63,188 nt of DNA, taken from the NCBI RefSeq assembly GCF_008107685.1, contig NZ_VIRF01000084.1, positions 1-63,188 on the forward strand, given 5' to 3'. The notes beneath the pieces were generated by a model that had not been told where the DNA came from, did not search any database, and was given only the letters and a program-made list of their open reading frames with translations. Below are positions 16,609-26,716 of the stretch, one piece after another. The translations under genes and the position numbers were made by a program. Position 1 is the stretch's first letter. Every line of letters begins with the position of its first letter. This stretch comes from Novosphingobium sp. BW1. Lineage in GTDB: Bacteria > Pseudomonadota > Alphaproteobacteria > Sphingomonadales > Sphingomonadaceae.

Positions 16609-18393
16609 TCAGAGCGCGCGCAGGATCGCCTCGCGGGTGGCGGGCGCACCGTCCCAGTTCAGTGCCGCCGCCAGGAGCGCAATCGCGACGTCGCATCGGG
16701 CCGTATCCTCGCCCACGTTCTGAAGGGCCTCGCGCACGGCGGCATCGGAAAGGCCGGTGCGCGCGATGATCGCGTCGATGAGGGCGCTTGGAATGGGAAC
16801 CGAGGTATCCTCCTCGCCCGGGTTCTCAGCCGGGAACGGGAAACTGGCAAGGCGCGCGGCAGCGGCCCGTTCGCGCACGCGCAGCGGCTCGGAATAGGAC
16901 GATGCCTGTTCGGGCATTTGCCCGTCATGGAGCAGGGCGAGGCAGGTGGCAGGGGCCATTTCGCGGGCGGCGCGCAACTGGTCGAGGCGCAGGCGCATGG
17001 CGACCTCGCGGGCCTCTCCGGTGAGGGTGTGGCCCTTGGCGTGTGTTGCCGCGCGTACGAGGTTGACGGCCGCGCGGGTGGCCGCCTCGGCGCCGCCCCC
17101 GCTGTCCAGGCTGGCGCGCACTTGCGCGACAATGCGCCGGGCCAGTTCGGCGTCGCGGTTCCACAGCCAGGTCAAGTCATGGCCCCGTCCCAGGCTCTCG
17201 GCAACTGCGGTTTCGACGTATTCGCCAAAGAGCGTGGGCCCCGGACCGTCCTCGGCAAGCTCGATCCGGGTGCCATCGGGCAGCTCGTAGCCGGGGGACC
17301 CGAAGGGCCAGGACAGGCCCAGCAGGTTGGTAAGAAGCGCGAGCCAGCACAGGCCCAGGACCACGCGCGGCCAGATTACCGGACGGTTCCACGAAGCGAT
17401 CCGGCGCGGGTCGAGATCGTCTTCCAGGTGCGCGAAATTAGCGCGCAGGCCCGAGAGTACGAACTGCACGTCATCGCGCGATGCGCGCAGCCAGCGGAAG
17501 GGGCCAGCGGGTCCCTTGCGGTTCAGCTCGCGCCAGGCGGCGTGGTAGCGGTGCCCGGGGTCTTCCACGCGCGCCCGGAACCGCGCACCGCGAAGGCGCG
17601 CGCCGATGAAGCGCACGGCGGGGCGCGCATCGAAACGGTGCCACTCCTCGTGCCAGCCGAACGCCTGGGTTGCCGTTTCGAGCAGCGGAGCCGAGCGCGG
17701 CCAATGGGTGGCGAGAAGGCCCGCCAGCCAGTTTTCGATCTGTTCCTGCCGGTCGATCCCTTCCGAACGGGCTTCGCCGATCGCGGCCTGCAGCGCACGC
17801 AGCGCGACGATGCGTTCGGCATCGGTCAGTACGGGGTCATCGCTTTCGGCCAACACCGCCTCAAGCCGCTCGCAGGCACTCTGTCCCGGGATCAGACCAA
17901 GAGCGGCCTCGATCTCGCCGTAACCGGAAAGGGTGGGGGCAGCGAGGCTCTGGTGCGGGCCAAGTTCCAGCGTGGCGGCAATCGGCGTATCGGTGGGGGC
18001 ATCGGGAAAGATCGTCTCGAAGCAGGGGCGACCCTGATCAGGCTCGGGGACCTGCGGCGCACTGCGGACAGAGCCTTCCCCCAGCGGGCGCAGCAGGCGC
18101 GGGGCCGCCAGCGGCCAGAACCCGGAGCTGGGCGGGGAGGCGGCCTCGTCCTCGGATACGCGGTTCACACCGCCTTCGGGAATGTCGCGAAAGACCGGCG
18201 GCGAAACGGCGTCCACCGGCGCCTCCTTGGCCAGTGCCAGCGCGTGGTCACGCGCGCTGCGAAGCTGCGCGTAGCCCTCGACCTCTGCGTCGATGTCCAT
18301 GGCTTTTACGGAGGCGGCATAGGCCTTGCGGATCGCCTTGCGATCGCTGGTCGGGGCGATGCCCAGCACCGACCAGGGGAAGGTCTCGCTCAT
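16609..18393 (-). CDS. J-domain-like partner of HscC (DjlB/DjlC-like), HPD missing
   Basis: The 594-residue protein starts at the ATG at 18393, overlapping the hscC stop by 4 bp (ATGA). Residues 5-50 read as J-domain helices I-III ([35 protein letters not shown]). However, the invariant HPD that stimulates Hsp70 ATPase is replaced by Asp-Ile-Asp at 33-35. A low-complexity linker follows, then an alpha-rich region with a hydrophobic helix pair ([21 protein letters not shown], about 340). E. coli HscC likewise has dedicated membrane J-proteins, DjlB and DjlC, and the gene order supports the same pairing here. Whether it can activate its Hsp70 without HPD is open. Confidence 0.75.
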   Translation of the reverse strand: MSETFPWSVLGIAPTSDRKAIRKAYAASVKAMDIDAEVEGYAQLRSARDHALALAKEAPVDAVSPPVFRDIPEGGVNRVSEDEAASPPSSGFWPLAAPRLLRPLGEGSVRSAPQVPEPDQGRPCFETIFPDAPTDTPIAATLELGPHQSLAAPTLSGYGEIEAALGLIPGQSACERLEAVLAESDDPVLTDAERIVALRALQAAIGEARSEGIDRQEQIENWLAGLLATHWPRSAPLLETATQAFGWHEEWHRFDARPAVRFIGARLRGARFRARVEDPGHRYHAAWRELNRKGPAGPFRWLRASRDDVQFVLSGLRANFAHLEDDLDPRRIASWNRPVIWPRVVLGLCWLALLTNLLGLSWPFGSPGYELPDGTRIELAEDGPGPTLFGEYVETAVAESLGRGHDLTWLWNRDAELARRIVAQVRASLDSGGGAEAATRAAVNLVRAATHAKGHTLTGEAREVAMRLRLDQLRAAREMAPATCLALLHDGQMPEQASSYSEPLRVRERAAAARLASFPFPAENPGEEDTSVPIPSALIDAIIARTGLSDAAVREALQNVGEDTARCDVAIALLAAALNWDGAPATREAILRAL

Positions 18394-20102
18394 AACGGGG
18401 CACTGCCCTCGATGGCGTCGAGCTGCGCGCTGAGGCGGTCCCTCGCCTCGGCGATGAGGCGGGGTTCCTGGGTGTCGAGGATGCCGGTGAACCGCGTGAT
18501 CGCGCGGCCCAGGTTCTGGCGGACCGGCCCGATATGGTCTTCGTAGCAGCGCTCGGCGCGCGCGAGCAGCGCCATGTTGGCCGCGTCCTCGCGGGGGTGG
18601 AACTTTAGCGCGGCCAGTGCCTCGCGCCGGGCGGCCAGGCTCTCGGGACCCTCCCGGTCTTCCTCATCCAGGATGACGAGATTGTGGCGGCTGTCGTCGA
18701 GTGGGATGTGCAGGTCCACTTCGAGAAGACCTGAACTGTCGTAGGAAAAGCGCACGTCGACATCGACTTCGCCTGCCGGGCGCGCGGGCACGGGAATGCG
18801 GATTTCGCCCAGGCGAATGTTGCGGGCGACTTCGCGCGCCTCGCCTTGGTAGATGCCGAACTCGATCTGCTTCTGCCCGTCCGACAGCGTGGAGTAGGAC
18901 TGCACGCGGCTGACCGGGACGGGCGTGTTGCGCTCGATGATGGGGGAGAACAGGCCTTTCTGGAGCCCGCCGCTGGGGGTGGGCTCGGCCACTTCGACCC
19001 CCAGCGTGTAGGGACACACATCGGTAATGCGCACCTCGTCAAGCGCGGCATCGCGTGCGGCCAGGCCCGCCTGGATCGCCGCGCCAAGCGCCACCGCGTG
19101 GTCGGGGTGGACCGTGGCGTTGGGGAAACGCCCAAAGAGGCGGGTGATCGCCTTGCGCACGGCGGGCATGCGGGTCGCCCCGCCCACCAGAACGATCTCG
19201 GAAAGGTCTTGTGCGGCGATGTCGCTATCACGAAGCGCACGTACGATGGGATCGCGCAGCCGGTCGAGGAGCGGGGCGCAGGCCGTTTCGAACTCGTCCT
19301 GCCCGATGGTGAGGGAGAGCTGCGTTTCGGCATCGAGGGTGACAGTAAAATCGGCCTCGGCGGCGCTGGAGAGTGCTTTGCGGCAGCGCTCGGCGGCGCG
19401 GGCGAGAAGCGCCTCGCGCCGTGTCTCGGCGATGGCGGCGAGGCGCCCGTCGGGATCGAGGCGCGGGGCGGCGAGCGCGATCAGCGCGCGGTCGAAGTCA
19501 TCGCCGCCCAAGCGGTTGTCGCCCGCCGAGGCGCGCACTTCCACGATGCCTTCGTACATCTCGACAATGGAGACATCGAAAGTGCCCCCGCCCAGGTCGA
19601 AGACGAGAAAAGGCTCGCGGTCGCCCTTGTCCTGGAGGCCGAAGGCGAGCGCGGCCGCGGTCGGCTCGTTGATCAGGCGGCGCACGGTGAGCCCGGCCAG
19701 CTCGCCCGCCTGGCGCGTGGCCTTGCGCTGGCGATCATTGAAGTAGGCCGGGACGGTAATGACTGCCTCGGTGGGGCGGGTGCCGGTCTCGGCGGCGATA
19801 TCTTCAACGAGCGCGCGCAGGACCAGCGCGGAGAGATCCTCGGCCCGAAATTCGCGGCCGGCAAGGTGGAACAGGGTGTTCGTGCCCATGGCGCGCTTGA
19901 AGCTGGTGGCGGTGTCGGCGGGGTGAGCCGCGCGGCGGTCGCGCGCAGGCGTACCGACCCAGGTCGCACCGGCAGCCTCACAGCTTACCGCGGACGGGGT
20001 CAGGAGCGCGCCATCGGCGCCCGCCGGGATCAGCCGGGCGGCCCCCTTCTGCCAGATCGCCGCCGCGCTGTTGGTCGTCCCGAGGTCAATCCCGATCAGC
20101 AT
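18390..20102 (-). CDS. hscC: HscC-type Hsp70 chaperone
   Basis: The 570-residue protein begins with the ATPase signature [15 protein letters not shown]. It has [11 protein letters not shown] (phosphate 2), [13 protein letters not shown] and [12 protein letters not shown] (adenosine). A substrate-binding domain follows, starting near 375 with [14 protein letters not shown] and [10 protein letters not shown]. At 570 residues it is shorter than DnaK (about 640) and lacks most of the alpha-helical lid and the EEVD-like tail, which matches HscC (about 556 in E. coli). It is encoded upstream of, and overlapping with, the J-like gene. HscC proteins are specialised cytosolic chaperones with few known clients. 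No heat-shock promoter was recognised in the 220-bp upstream gap. Confidence 0.88.
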   Translation of the reverse strand: MLIGIDLGTTNSAAAIWQKGAARLIPAGADGALLTPSAVSCEAAGATWVGTPARDRRAAHPADTATSFKRAMGTNTLFHLAGREFRAEDLSALVLRALVEDIAAETGTRPTEAVITVPAYFNDRQRKATRQAGELAGLTVRRLINEPTAAALAFGLQDKGDREPFLVFDLGGGTFDVSIVEMYEGIVEVRASAGDNRLGGDDFDRALIALAAPRLDPDGRLAAIAETRREALLARAAERCRKALSSAAEADFTVTLDAETQLSLTIGQDEFETACAPLLDRLRDPIVRALRDSDIAAQDLSEIVLVGGATRMPAVRKAITRLFGRFPNATVHPDHAVALGAAIQAGLAARDAALDEVRITDVCPYTLGVEVAEPTPSGGLQKGLFSPIIERNTPVPVSRVQSYSTLSDGQKQIEFGIYQGEAREVARNIRLGEIRIPVPARPAGEVDVDVRFSYDSSGLLEVDLHIPLDDSRHNLVILDEEDREGPESLAARREALAALKFHPREDAANMALLARAERCYEDHIGPVRQNLGRAITRFTGILDTQEPRLIAEARDRLSAQLDAIEGSAPL

Positions 20103-20322
20103 GCGACGTCGAACATGGGTCTTGGCAATTCCTGCTCATGGGGTCCGTGCGCCGTCGAGCCCAACCGGGGCGGCGCCTGCTCGGCGCTGTCTAGCGTGGG
20201 GCGCCCGGCACCGGAAGGCATGGTCTGCCCTTGTGAGCGAGATTACCGCGAAGCGATGCCGGGAAGACACGCCCAAATCGGAGCAGGGCCAGAAAAGGGC
20301 GCGTCGAGACTTACTTTACAAA

Positions 20323-21399
20323 CTAACGAGTAGAATCCCGGAAGATAAGCGTGGGGGCCATGACCTCGCTTGGCGCGAGTTGACCCGCGATCCGTGCCTT
20401 GAGCTTCTCGACCATCAGGTGCGCGCCCCTCTGGATCTCCTGGCGCAGGGTGGAAAGCGGCGGGAAGGTCTGCGCGGCGAGCGGGAGGTCATCGAAGCCG
20501 ATCACCTGCACGTCAGCGGGAACCTGGTGTCCGTTCTCGAACAGGACGCGCAGGGCCGACATCGCAATGAGGTCCGAGGCGGCCACGATGCCGTCGAACT
20601 CGATACCGCTACCATAACCGAGCGCGGAAGAGACCTCTTCGAAGACCTGCTCGTGGGCCATGTGGACGGGAAGGTGGGTGACGGTGAGGCCAGCTTCGCG
20701 CGCAGCGGCGAGCGTGCCCTCGAAGCGCTTGGCGATCTCGATGCCGACCGTGCTGCCCAGGAACGCCAGGCGACGGGCGCCGCTCTTGATCAGGTGCTCG
20801 GCGGCGAGGCGTCCCCCCTCGAAGTTGTCGCTGCCCACCGAGCAGTGGGTCTGTCCTTCGCGGTGATGGCCCCAGACGACCATGGCCGGGTAGTGGCGGG
20901 CCACCCGTTCGATCGTCTCGAACTGGTTGGACTGGCCGATCACGATGACCCCGTCGACCATGCCCGAACCAGTCATGCGCTCCAGCCAGTCGCTCGTCTG
21001 GTCGGGAATCGCGCGGCTGAGCATGAGGTCGTAGCCGCTCTCGGTAAGTTCGTCCGCAAGGGCGCCGAGCAGCGTTAGGAAGAAGGGGTCGGAAATATGC
21101 TGGCGCTTGTCATGCCCGAGGGGAATGACCACCCCGACGACGCCCGTGCGACGCGAGCGCAGCTTGCTGGCCATCTGGTTGGGGCGGAAACCGTGCTTGC
21201 GGGCAAGCGCTTGGATCCGCTCGCGGGTCTCGGCATTGACCAGCGCCTTACCGGCCAGCGCCCGTGACACCGTGCCCGCCGAAACGCCCGCCAGGCGAGC
21301 GAGATCGGCAAGAGTGCGCACTTCGATCTCTTCGGTGAGGGCGAGTTCGGAAGAATCCGCCTCAGCCTCGTTCCTCAATTTTTCCACCATCGTGGGCAT
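20323..21399 (-). CDS. LacI-family transcription regulator
   Basis: I place the start at the ATG at 21399 (MPTMVEKLRNEA, 358 residues), with AGGG 8 bases upstream. The ATG at 21432 has no ribosome site. Residues about 30-75 form the LacI HTH and hinge (LADLARLAGVSAGTVSRALAGKALV, LRSRRTGVVGVVIP). The periplasmic-binding-protein-like sugar domain then has DGVIVIG, GSDNFEGGRLAAEHLI, IVAASDLIAMSAL and VIGFDDLPLA. It lies 40 bp downstream of the sugar MFS gene on the same strand and opposite the fructokinase, so it most likely represses this sugar locus until its sugar effector binds. Confidence 0.92.
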   Translation of the reverse strand: MPTMVEKLRNEAEADSSELALTEEIEVRTLADLARLAGVSAGTVSRALAGKALVNAETRERIQALARKHGFRPNQMASKLRSRRTGVVGVVIPLGHDKRQHISDPFFLTLLGALADELTESGYDLMLSRAIPDQTSDWLERMTGSGMVDGVIVIGQSNQFETIERVARHYPAMVVWGHHREGQTHCSVGSDNFEGGRLAAEHLIKSGARRLAFLGSTVGIEIAKRFEGTLAAAREAGLTVTHLPVHMAHEQVFEEVSSALGYGSGIEFDGIVAASDLIAMSALRVLFENGHQVPADVQVIGFDDLPLAAQTFPPLSTLRQEIQRGAHLMVEKLKARIAGQLAPSEVMAPTLIFRDSTR

Positions 21400-21438
21400 T
21401 TGTAGCACCCTATTGGTCAATCGGATAGACATGCGACG

Positions 21439-22767
21439 CTATTTCTTGCGATTCTGTCGCAAAAAGGCAGAAACGCTGGCATTTCCTGACAGAAAAATGG
21501 CTAAGCCTCCGGCCATCATGATGAATCCCGCCATTACAATCGCTTGCGATGGGTCGCTCCCAAGCAGGTGGCGGTAAAGCAGGGGCATGGTCACGGTCTC
21601 GGCGATCATGGGGAGCACGATGAAAAGGTTGAACAGGCCCATGTAGATGCCGATCCGGTGCGCTGGCAGGCAGCGCGCGAGAAGGGCGTGGTTGTTGCCC
21701 ATGAGGGCGGCCCAGCCAATCCCGATGCCGACCATGGCCAGCGCCAGCGAGGTCGGCGATCGGGCCTCGGCAAGAAGGAGCATCGAGAGGCCGCTCAGGG
21801 CAAGACAGGTCGCATGGACCGTGCGGATCGGCCAGCGTCGCAGGAGCGGGATCAGGGCGAGCGCGGCGACAAAGGCAATGGCGTTGTAGAGCGTACCCAA
21901 TTGCTGGGTGAGCAGGATCGCTTCGCGGTAGGCGTCGGACGCCGGGTCGCGGGTGCCCATGAGGTGGCGCGCGATGGCATCGAGCCAGAACTGCCAGTAT
22001 ACGAACATCGCGTACCACTGGCACAGCATGGGGAGCGCCAGGCGGCGCATGGGCGCGGGCATGGTGCGCAGCGCAGTCCAGATTTCCGCAAGGAGCGGGC
22101 GTCGGGGCAGGCGGACCAGCGCCTCACGTTCGCTGGGGGAGAGGCTGGGTTCGGGAACGCGCAGCAGCGAGTAGAGGATCGTGGAGAGCGTTATCACCGC
22201 GCCTGCGCCAAAGGCGATGCGCACGGTCAGCGGTATGCCGTTAGCATCGACAAGCCGGTGGTCGATGAGCGCGGCGAGCGCCCAGGGCAGGAGGTAGGCC
22301 AGCGTCTGCGCGGCACCGGTAAAGGCGCTCTGGACGAGGAAGCCGCGCGGCAACTGGTCGGGCGGCAGGCGGTCGGCAACGGTCGCGCGGTAGGGTTCGA
22401 GCGCCAGGTTGTTGGCCGTATCGAGCACCCAGAGTAGGGCGACCGCGACCCAGAGTGCGGGGGCCAGGGGCATGGCGAGCAGGCTGGCCGCGGCGAGCAC
22501 GCTGCCCGCTGCCAGAAAAGGCGTGCGCCGCCCGAAGCGCGACGTGGTCCGGTCGCTAAGCGCGCCGACGAGAGGCTGGACGAGCATTCCGGTCACGGGG
22601 CCCGCGATCCACAGGAGCGGGAGTTCGCTTTCCTCGGCGCCGAGGCTGCGGAAGATGGGCGAGGTGTTGGCGACCAGCAGGCCAAAACTCAGTTGCAGGC
22701 CGAAGAAGCCCAGGTTCAGTTCGACAATCCGCGCCAATGACAGGCGGCTCTTTCCCCTCGGCTCCAT
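21439..22767 (-). CDS. MFS sugar transporter (GPH/SLC45-like)
   Basis: The 442-residue, 12-helix protein is read from the ATG at 22767 (MEPRGKSRLSL). Longer frames are hydrophilic and overlap the divergent promoter region. GALSDRTTSRFGRRTPFL between helices 2 and 3 and a TANNLALEPYRATVAD segment in helices 4-5 are typical of the sucrose/maltose:proton symporter group found in plants (SUT) and sphingomonads. LacI downstream and a fructokinase divergently upstream support sucrose, fructose or a related glycoside as substrate. The exact sugar is not certain. Confidence 0.88.
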   Translation of the reverse strand: MEPRGKSRLSLARIVELNLGFFGLQLSFGLLVANTSPIFRSLGAEESELPLLWIAGPVTGMLVQPLVGALSDRTTSRFGRRTPFLAAGSVLAAASLLAMPLAPALWVAVALLWVLDTANNLALEPYRATVADRLPPDQLPRGFLVQSAFTGAAQTLAYLLPWALAALIDHRLVDANGIPLTVRIAFGAGAVITLSTILYSLLRVPEPSLSPSEREALVRLPRRPLLAEIWTALRTMPAPMRRLALPMLCQWYAMFVYWQFWLDAIARHLMGTRDPASDAYREAILLTQQLGTLYNAIAFVAALALIPLLRRWPIRTVHATCLALSGLSMLLLAEARSPTSLALAMVGIGIGWAALMGNNHALLARCLPAHRIGIYMGLFNLFIVLPMIAETVTMPLLYRHLLGSDPSQAIVMAGFIMMAGGLAIFLSGNASVSAFLRQNRKK

Positions 22768-23001
22768 CACCGCTTTGCCAACCGCGCTGTCTTGCGGCCT
22801 CAGGGGCCTTTGCAACCATTTGCCCGGCCTGTGTGGTGGCCATGCCCGCATTTTTGCTTCCCCTTGCGGCCTGTGCGATGGCTACAATCGTTATTGCCTA
22901 CCAAGGTCTGGTGCGGACGGGTCTCCGTAGACCTACGTGTTCGGCTCCGATTACGAGCCAACTTGGGCGCTTGGTGGAACGGTTCGGGAAGGAAGAGGCG
23001 C

Positions 23002-23907
23002 GTGCACAGGTTGGCGGGAATCGAGTTGGGTGGGACCAAGACGGTCGTCGTGCTCGGGCAGGCGGGACGAATCGACGAGCGCGTCGAATTCGCGACCCGC
23101 CAGCCACAAACAACTCTGGAGGAGGCGCTTGAGGTTCTGTCCGGTTGGCAGGACACGCAGGCACTCGATGCCGTCGGGATTGCGAGCTTCGGCCCGATCC
23201 GTCTCGATCCGGGGGCCACCGATTTCGGACGCATGCTGGCAACGCCCAAGCCGGGGTGGAGCGGCGCGGATGTGCGCGCCCTCTTTGCGAAGGAGCTGGG
23301 CTGCCCGGTCGGGCTCGACACCGACGTGAACGGCGCGGCGCTCGGCGAATACCGGCATGGGGCGGGGCTGGGCTGTACCAGCCTAGTCTATGTCACCATC
23401 GGCACGGGTATCGGGGGCGGGGTGCTGGTCGAAGGCCATCCGGTCCATGGCAGCCTGCACCCGGAACTGGGGCATCTGCGCCTGCGCCGGGCGCGTGGGG
23501 ACAATTTTGCGGGGGCTTGCCGCTTCCATGGGGACTGCGTGGAGGGATTGTTGAGTGGGCCTGCGCTCGCCGCGCGCCTGGGGTGCCATCCGGGCGAGGT
23601 GCCTGCCCACGATCCGCGCTGGGAGGTGACCGCGCAGGATCTCGCCGAACTGCTCGTCCATCTGCTGCTGGCATTGGCGCCGCAGCGGATCATCGTGGGG
23701 GGAGGTGTGATCCATCGCCAGCGGCATCTGCTGGCGCGCGCGATAGATCACGTGCCGCATCTGCTGGGTGGCTATCTGGAGGATGCAACGCCCGCCGTTC
23801 TCGCACAGCGGATCGTTCTACCGAGGCTGGGGGACGATGCGGGGCCGACAGGAGCCCTTGAAATCGCGGCCCGGGCGCTGGCGCAGCGGCCCGGGCACGC
23901 GGCTTAG
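23002..23907 (+). CDS. ROK-family fructokinase
   Basis: The 301-residue protein is read from the GTG at 23002 (VHRLAGIELGGTK), preceded by GGAAGAGG. Earlier in-frame starts lack this. ATP-site IELGGTKTVVVLG, catalytic DTDVNGAALGEY (Asp of the ROK sugar site), TIGTGIGGGVLVEG and HPELGHL are all present. The zinc-binding ROK signature GACRFHGDCVEGLLSGPA follows. Motifs and length match Mak/ScrK-type fructokinases that make fructose-6-phosphate in the cytosol. It is divergent from the sugar MFS gene, with 234 bp between. A near-palindrome CAATCGTTATTG at 22885-22896 in that gap is a possible but weak LacI site. Confidence 0.9.
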   Translation: MHRLAGIELGGTKTVVVLGQAGRIDERVEFATRQPQTTLEEALEVLSGWQDTQALDAVGIASFGPIRLDPGATDFGRMLATPKPGWSGADVRALFAKELGCPVGLDTDVNGAALGEYRHGAGLGCTSLVYVTIGTGIGGGVLVEGHPVHGSLHPELGHLRLRRARGDNFAGACRFHGDCVEGLLSGPALAARLGCHPGEVPAHDPRWEVTAQDLAELLVHLLLALAPQRIIVGGGVIHRQRHLLARAIDHVPHLLGGYLEDATPAVLAQRIVLPRLGDDAGPTGALEIAARALAQRPGHAA

Positions 23908-23922
23908 GTCAGGTCTGGCTAT

Positions 23923-24885
23923 TTAGAGCGAGCCGATGGCGAGGAAACGTTCCTCGCGCTGGCGCACGAGCGCCTCGGCGTCGAGCTTGGACAGCTTGGC
24001 GAGTTCCTTCTCGATCGCGGCGGCGAGCGCCTTGGCGGTCTGGGCCGGATCGCGGTGCGCGCCGCCCAGGGGTTCCTCGACGATGCCGTCGATGACCTCT
24101 AATTCCAGAAGGTCCTGCGCCGTCACCTTCATCGCGGTGGCCGCGTCGGCCGCCTTTTCGGGTGTGCGCCACAGGATTGAGGAGGCACCTTCGGGCGAAA
24201 TTACCGAGTAAACCGAATGCTCGAGCATGAGCACCTTGTTGGCCGCGGCAATGGCCACCGCGCCGCCCGAACCGCCTTCGCCGACGATGGCCGCGACCAT
24301 CGGCACACCCAGGGCAAGGCAGGCCTCGGTCGAGCGGGCGATGGCTTCGGCCTGGCCGCGTTCCTCGGCCTCGATGCCGGGAAAGGCGCCGGCGGTGTCG
24401 ACAAGCGTGACGACCGGCAGACCGAACTTTGAGGCCATCTCCATCAGGCGGATCGCCTTGCGGTAGCCTTCGGGCTTGGCCATGCCGAAGTTGTGCTTGA
24501 CGCGGCTGGCCGTGTCGTGGCCCTTTTCGTGGCCGATAAGCATCACGCGCTGGCCATTGAGGCGGGCAAAGCCGCCCAGGATCGCGCAATCCTCACCATA
24601 GAGGCGGTCCCCGCCCAGCGGCACGAAGTCGGTGAAGGCCATCTCCACGTAGTCGACGAAGTGCGGGCGTAGCGGGTGACGCGCGACCTGCGTCTTCTGC
24701 CAGGGCGTCAGCTTGCCATAAGTGGAGGAGAGCATGGCCTCGCTCTTGGCGGCAAGCTTGGCGATCTCGGCTTCGATGTCGATGTCGCTGCTGCCGTCCT
24801 GGGTCGCGCGCAACTCGGCCACGCGCGTGTCCAGTTCGGCAATCGGCTTTTCGAAGTCCAGGTAGGATTTCATCGGTTTGGTCAT
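23923..24885 (-). CDS. accA: Acetyl-CoA carboxylase carboxyltransferase, alpha subunit
   Basis: The 320-residue protein starts at the ATG at 24885 ([14 protein letters not shown]). The ATG at 24873 is the alternative closest to the usual family start. It transfers the carboxyl group from carboxybiotin to acetyl-CoA, giving malonyl-CoA for fatty-acid synthesis. Seen are the alpha-subunit core [19 protein letters not shown], the oxyanion-hole region [21 protein letters not shown] and [12 protein letters not shown], and [13 protein letters not shown]. It begins 8 bp after accC and is the last gene of a complete accDBCA run. Length matches the E. coli enzyme (319). Confidence 0.96.
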   Translation of the reverse strand: MTKPMKSYLDFEKPIAELDTRVAELRATQDGSSDIDIEAEIAKLAAKSEAMLSSTYGKLTPWQKTQVARHPLRPHFVDYVEMAFTDFVPLGGDRLYGEDCAILGGFARLNGQRVMLIGHEKGHDTASRVKHNFGMAKPEGYRKAIRLMEMASKFGLPVVTLVDTAGAFPGIEAEERGQAEAIARSTEACLALGVPMVAAIVGEGGSGGAVAIAAANKVLMLEHSVYSVISPEGASSILWRTPEKAADAATAMKVTAQDLLELEVIDGIVEEPLGGAHRDPAQTAKALAAAIEKELAKLSKLDAEALVRQREERFLAIGSL

Positions 24886-24893
24886 GCTTTCGC

Positions 24894-26243
24894 TTAGCCG
24901 GCGCGCTTGGCCAGCCACTCCTCGAGCCACTTGATGGTGTATTCGCCCGCGTTGAACCCGGGGTCCTCCACCAGAGCCTGGTGCAGCGGGATCGAGGTCT
25001 TGGGGCCTTCGATCACCATTTCGCCCAGCGCGCGCTTGAGGCGCATGATGGCGCCCGCGCGGCTGCGACCCGAGACGATCAGCTTGCCGATCATCGAATC
25101 GTAGTAGGGCGGGATCGAGTAGCCGGCGTAGAGCCCGCTATCGACGCGCACGTTCATGCCGCCTGCGGCGTGGTAGTTCGAGACCTTGCCGGGCGAGGGC
25201 GTGAAGTTCCAGGGGTCTTCCGCGTTGATGCGGCACTCGATGGCGTGCCCCTTGAACTCGATCGCGTCCTGCGTGAACGAGAGCGGCTGGCCGTCGGCGA
25301 TGCGGATCTGCTCGCGCACCAGGTCAACGCCGGTGATGGCTTCCGTCACGGGGTGTTCCACCTGGAGACGGGTGTTCATCTCGATGAAGTAGAACTCGCC
25401 CTTTTCCCAGAGGAACTCGATTGTGCCCGCACCGCGGTAGCCCATGTCGGCCATCGCCTTCGAGACGATACCGCCCATGCGGTCGCGCTCCTGGGGGGTG
25501 ATGACGGGCGAGGGGGCTTCCTCGAGCACCTTCTGGTGGCGGCGCTGGAGCGAGCAGTCGCGCTCGCCCAGGTGGACCGCATTGCCTTCGCCGTCGCCGA
25601 ACACCTGGAACTCGATGTGGCGCGGGTTGCCGAGGTACTTTTCCATGTACACGGTGGCATCGCCGAAGGCGGCTGCGGCTTCCGAACGGGCCTGGCCCAT
25701 CTGGCTCTGCAGTTCCTCGGCCGAATTGACGACTTTCATGCCGCGGCCACCGCCGCCCGATGCGGCCTTGATGATGACCGGATAGCCGATCTCCTCGGCC
25801 AGCTTGCGCGCCTCGTCGAAGTCCTCGATCGCGCCGTCCGAGCCGGGCACCAGCGGCAGGCCGAGGGCCCCCGCGGTGCGCTTGGCCTCGACCTTGTCGC
25901 CCATCGTGCGTATGTGCTCGGGCTTGGGGCCTACCCACTTGATGCCGTGGCTTTCCACGATCTCGGCGAAGCGGGCGTTTTCCGAAAGGAACCCGTAGCC
26001 GGGGTGGATCGCGTCGGCATCGGTGATCTCGGCGGCCGAGATGATCGCGGCGACGTTCAGGTAGCTGTCCTTGGCGGCCGGCGGACCGATGCACACGGCA
26101 TGGTCGGCAAGGCGGACATGCATGGCATCGGCATCGGCGGTGGAGTGCACCGCGACGGTCTCGATGCCCATTTCCTGGGCGGCGCGGTGGATGCGAAGCG
26201 CAATTTCGCCGCGGTTGGCAATCAGGAGGCGTTTAATGGCCAT
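24894..26243 (-). CDS. accC: Acetyl-CoA carboxylase, biotin carboxylase subunit
   Basis: The 449-residue ATP-grasp enzyme starts at the ATG at 26243 ([18 protein letters not shown]). Its domains run in family order: a pre-ATP-grasp Rossmann domain with [15 protein letters not shown], the glycine-rich ATP loop [15 protein letters not shown], the catalytic [14 protein letters not shown], and a C-terminal domain with ECRINAEDP. It carboxylates biotin on AccB using ATP and bicarbonate. Length equals E. coli AccC. It starts 14 bp after accB, with AGGAGG-like sequence between, and is co-transcribed with accD, accB and accA. Confidence 0.97.
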   Translation of the reverse strand: MAIKRLLIANRGEIALRIHRAAQEMGIETVAVHSTADADAMHVRLADHAVCIGPPAAKDSYLNVAAIISAAEITDADAIHPGYGFLSENARFAEIVESHGIKWVGPKPEHIRTMGDKVEAKRTAGALGLPLVPGSDGAIEDFDEARKLAEEIGYPVIIKAASGGGGRGMKVVNSAEELQSQMGQARSEAAAAFGDATVYMEKYLGNPRHIEFQVFGDGEGNAVHLGERDCSLQRRHQKVLEEAPSPVITPQERDRMGGIVSKAMADMGYRGAGTIEFLWEKGEFYFIEMNTRLQVEHPVTEAITGVDLVREQIRIADGQPLSFTQDAIEFKGHAIECRINAEDPWNFTPSPGKVSNYHAAGGMNVRVDSGLYAGYSIPPYYDSMIGKLIVSGRSRAGAIMRLKRALGEMVIEGPKTSIPLHQALVEDPGFNAGEYTIKWLEEWLAKRAG

Positions 26244-26257
26244 GGAAACGCTCTACC

Positions 26258-26716
26258 TCAGCCGATCACCACGAGCGGCTGGTCGAATTCGACCGGCTGC
26301 TGGTTGTCGACGAGGATCGCCTTGATCGTGCCCGACTTGGGCGCGGTGATCTGGTTCATAACCTTCATCGCCTCGACGATGAGGAGAACGTCGCCTTCCT
26401 TGACCGACTGGCCGACCGCGATGAAGGGCGCGGCGCCCGGCTCGGCCGACATGTAGGCGGTACCGACCATCGGCGACTTGACCGCATCGACGGGGGCTTC
26501 GGGCGCCGGTGCGGGCGCGGCGGCCACGGCCGGCGCGGCAGCTGAGGCGGGCGCCTCGGTGGGATAGCCCACCGGGGGGAGCGTCGCGCTCATCTGCTGG
26601 ATCATCTGGCGGCTGACGCGGATCTTGCGTTCACCGTCCTCCACCTCGATTTCCGAGAGGCCGGTTTCCGCAAGGAGCTCGGCGAGCTCGCGGACAAGGG
26701 CGCTGTCGATATTCAC
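26258..26716 (-). CDS. accB: Acetyl-CoA carboxylase, biotin carboxyl carrier protein
   Basis: This 152-residue protein starts at a GTG (26716) that overlaps the accD stop (GTGA), so its translation is coupled to AccD. Layout: an N-terminal helical part ([19 protein letters not shown]), a long Ala/Pro-rich linker (about 48-78), then the biotinyl domain ([23 protein letters not shown]). The Lys of EAMKV is the biotinylation site. The consensus Met after it is Val here, a common tolerated change. It shuttles carboxybiotin between AccC and the AccA/AccD transferase. Confidence 0.96.
   Translation of the reverse strand: MNIDSALVRELAELLAETGLSEIEVEDGERKIRVSRQMIQQMSATLPPVGYPTEAPASAAAPAVAAAPAPAPEAPVDAVKSPMVGTAYMSAEPGAAPFIAVGQSVKEGDVLLIVEAMKVMNQITAPKSGTIKAILVDNQQPVEFDQPLVVIG

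Noticed and set aside
16918..20333. Long plus-strand frames opposite the J-like and hscC genes
   Set aside because: Antisense frames of well-supported genes. No protein-like features.
22885..22896. CAATCGTTATTG as LacI operator between sugar MFS and fructokinase
   Set aside because: Only partly symmetric and no second copy near the regulator gene was found. Too weak to list as a site.
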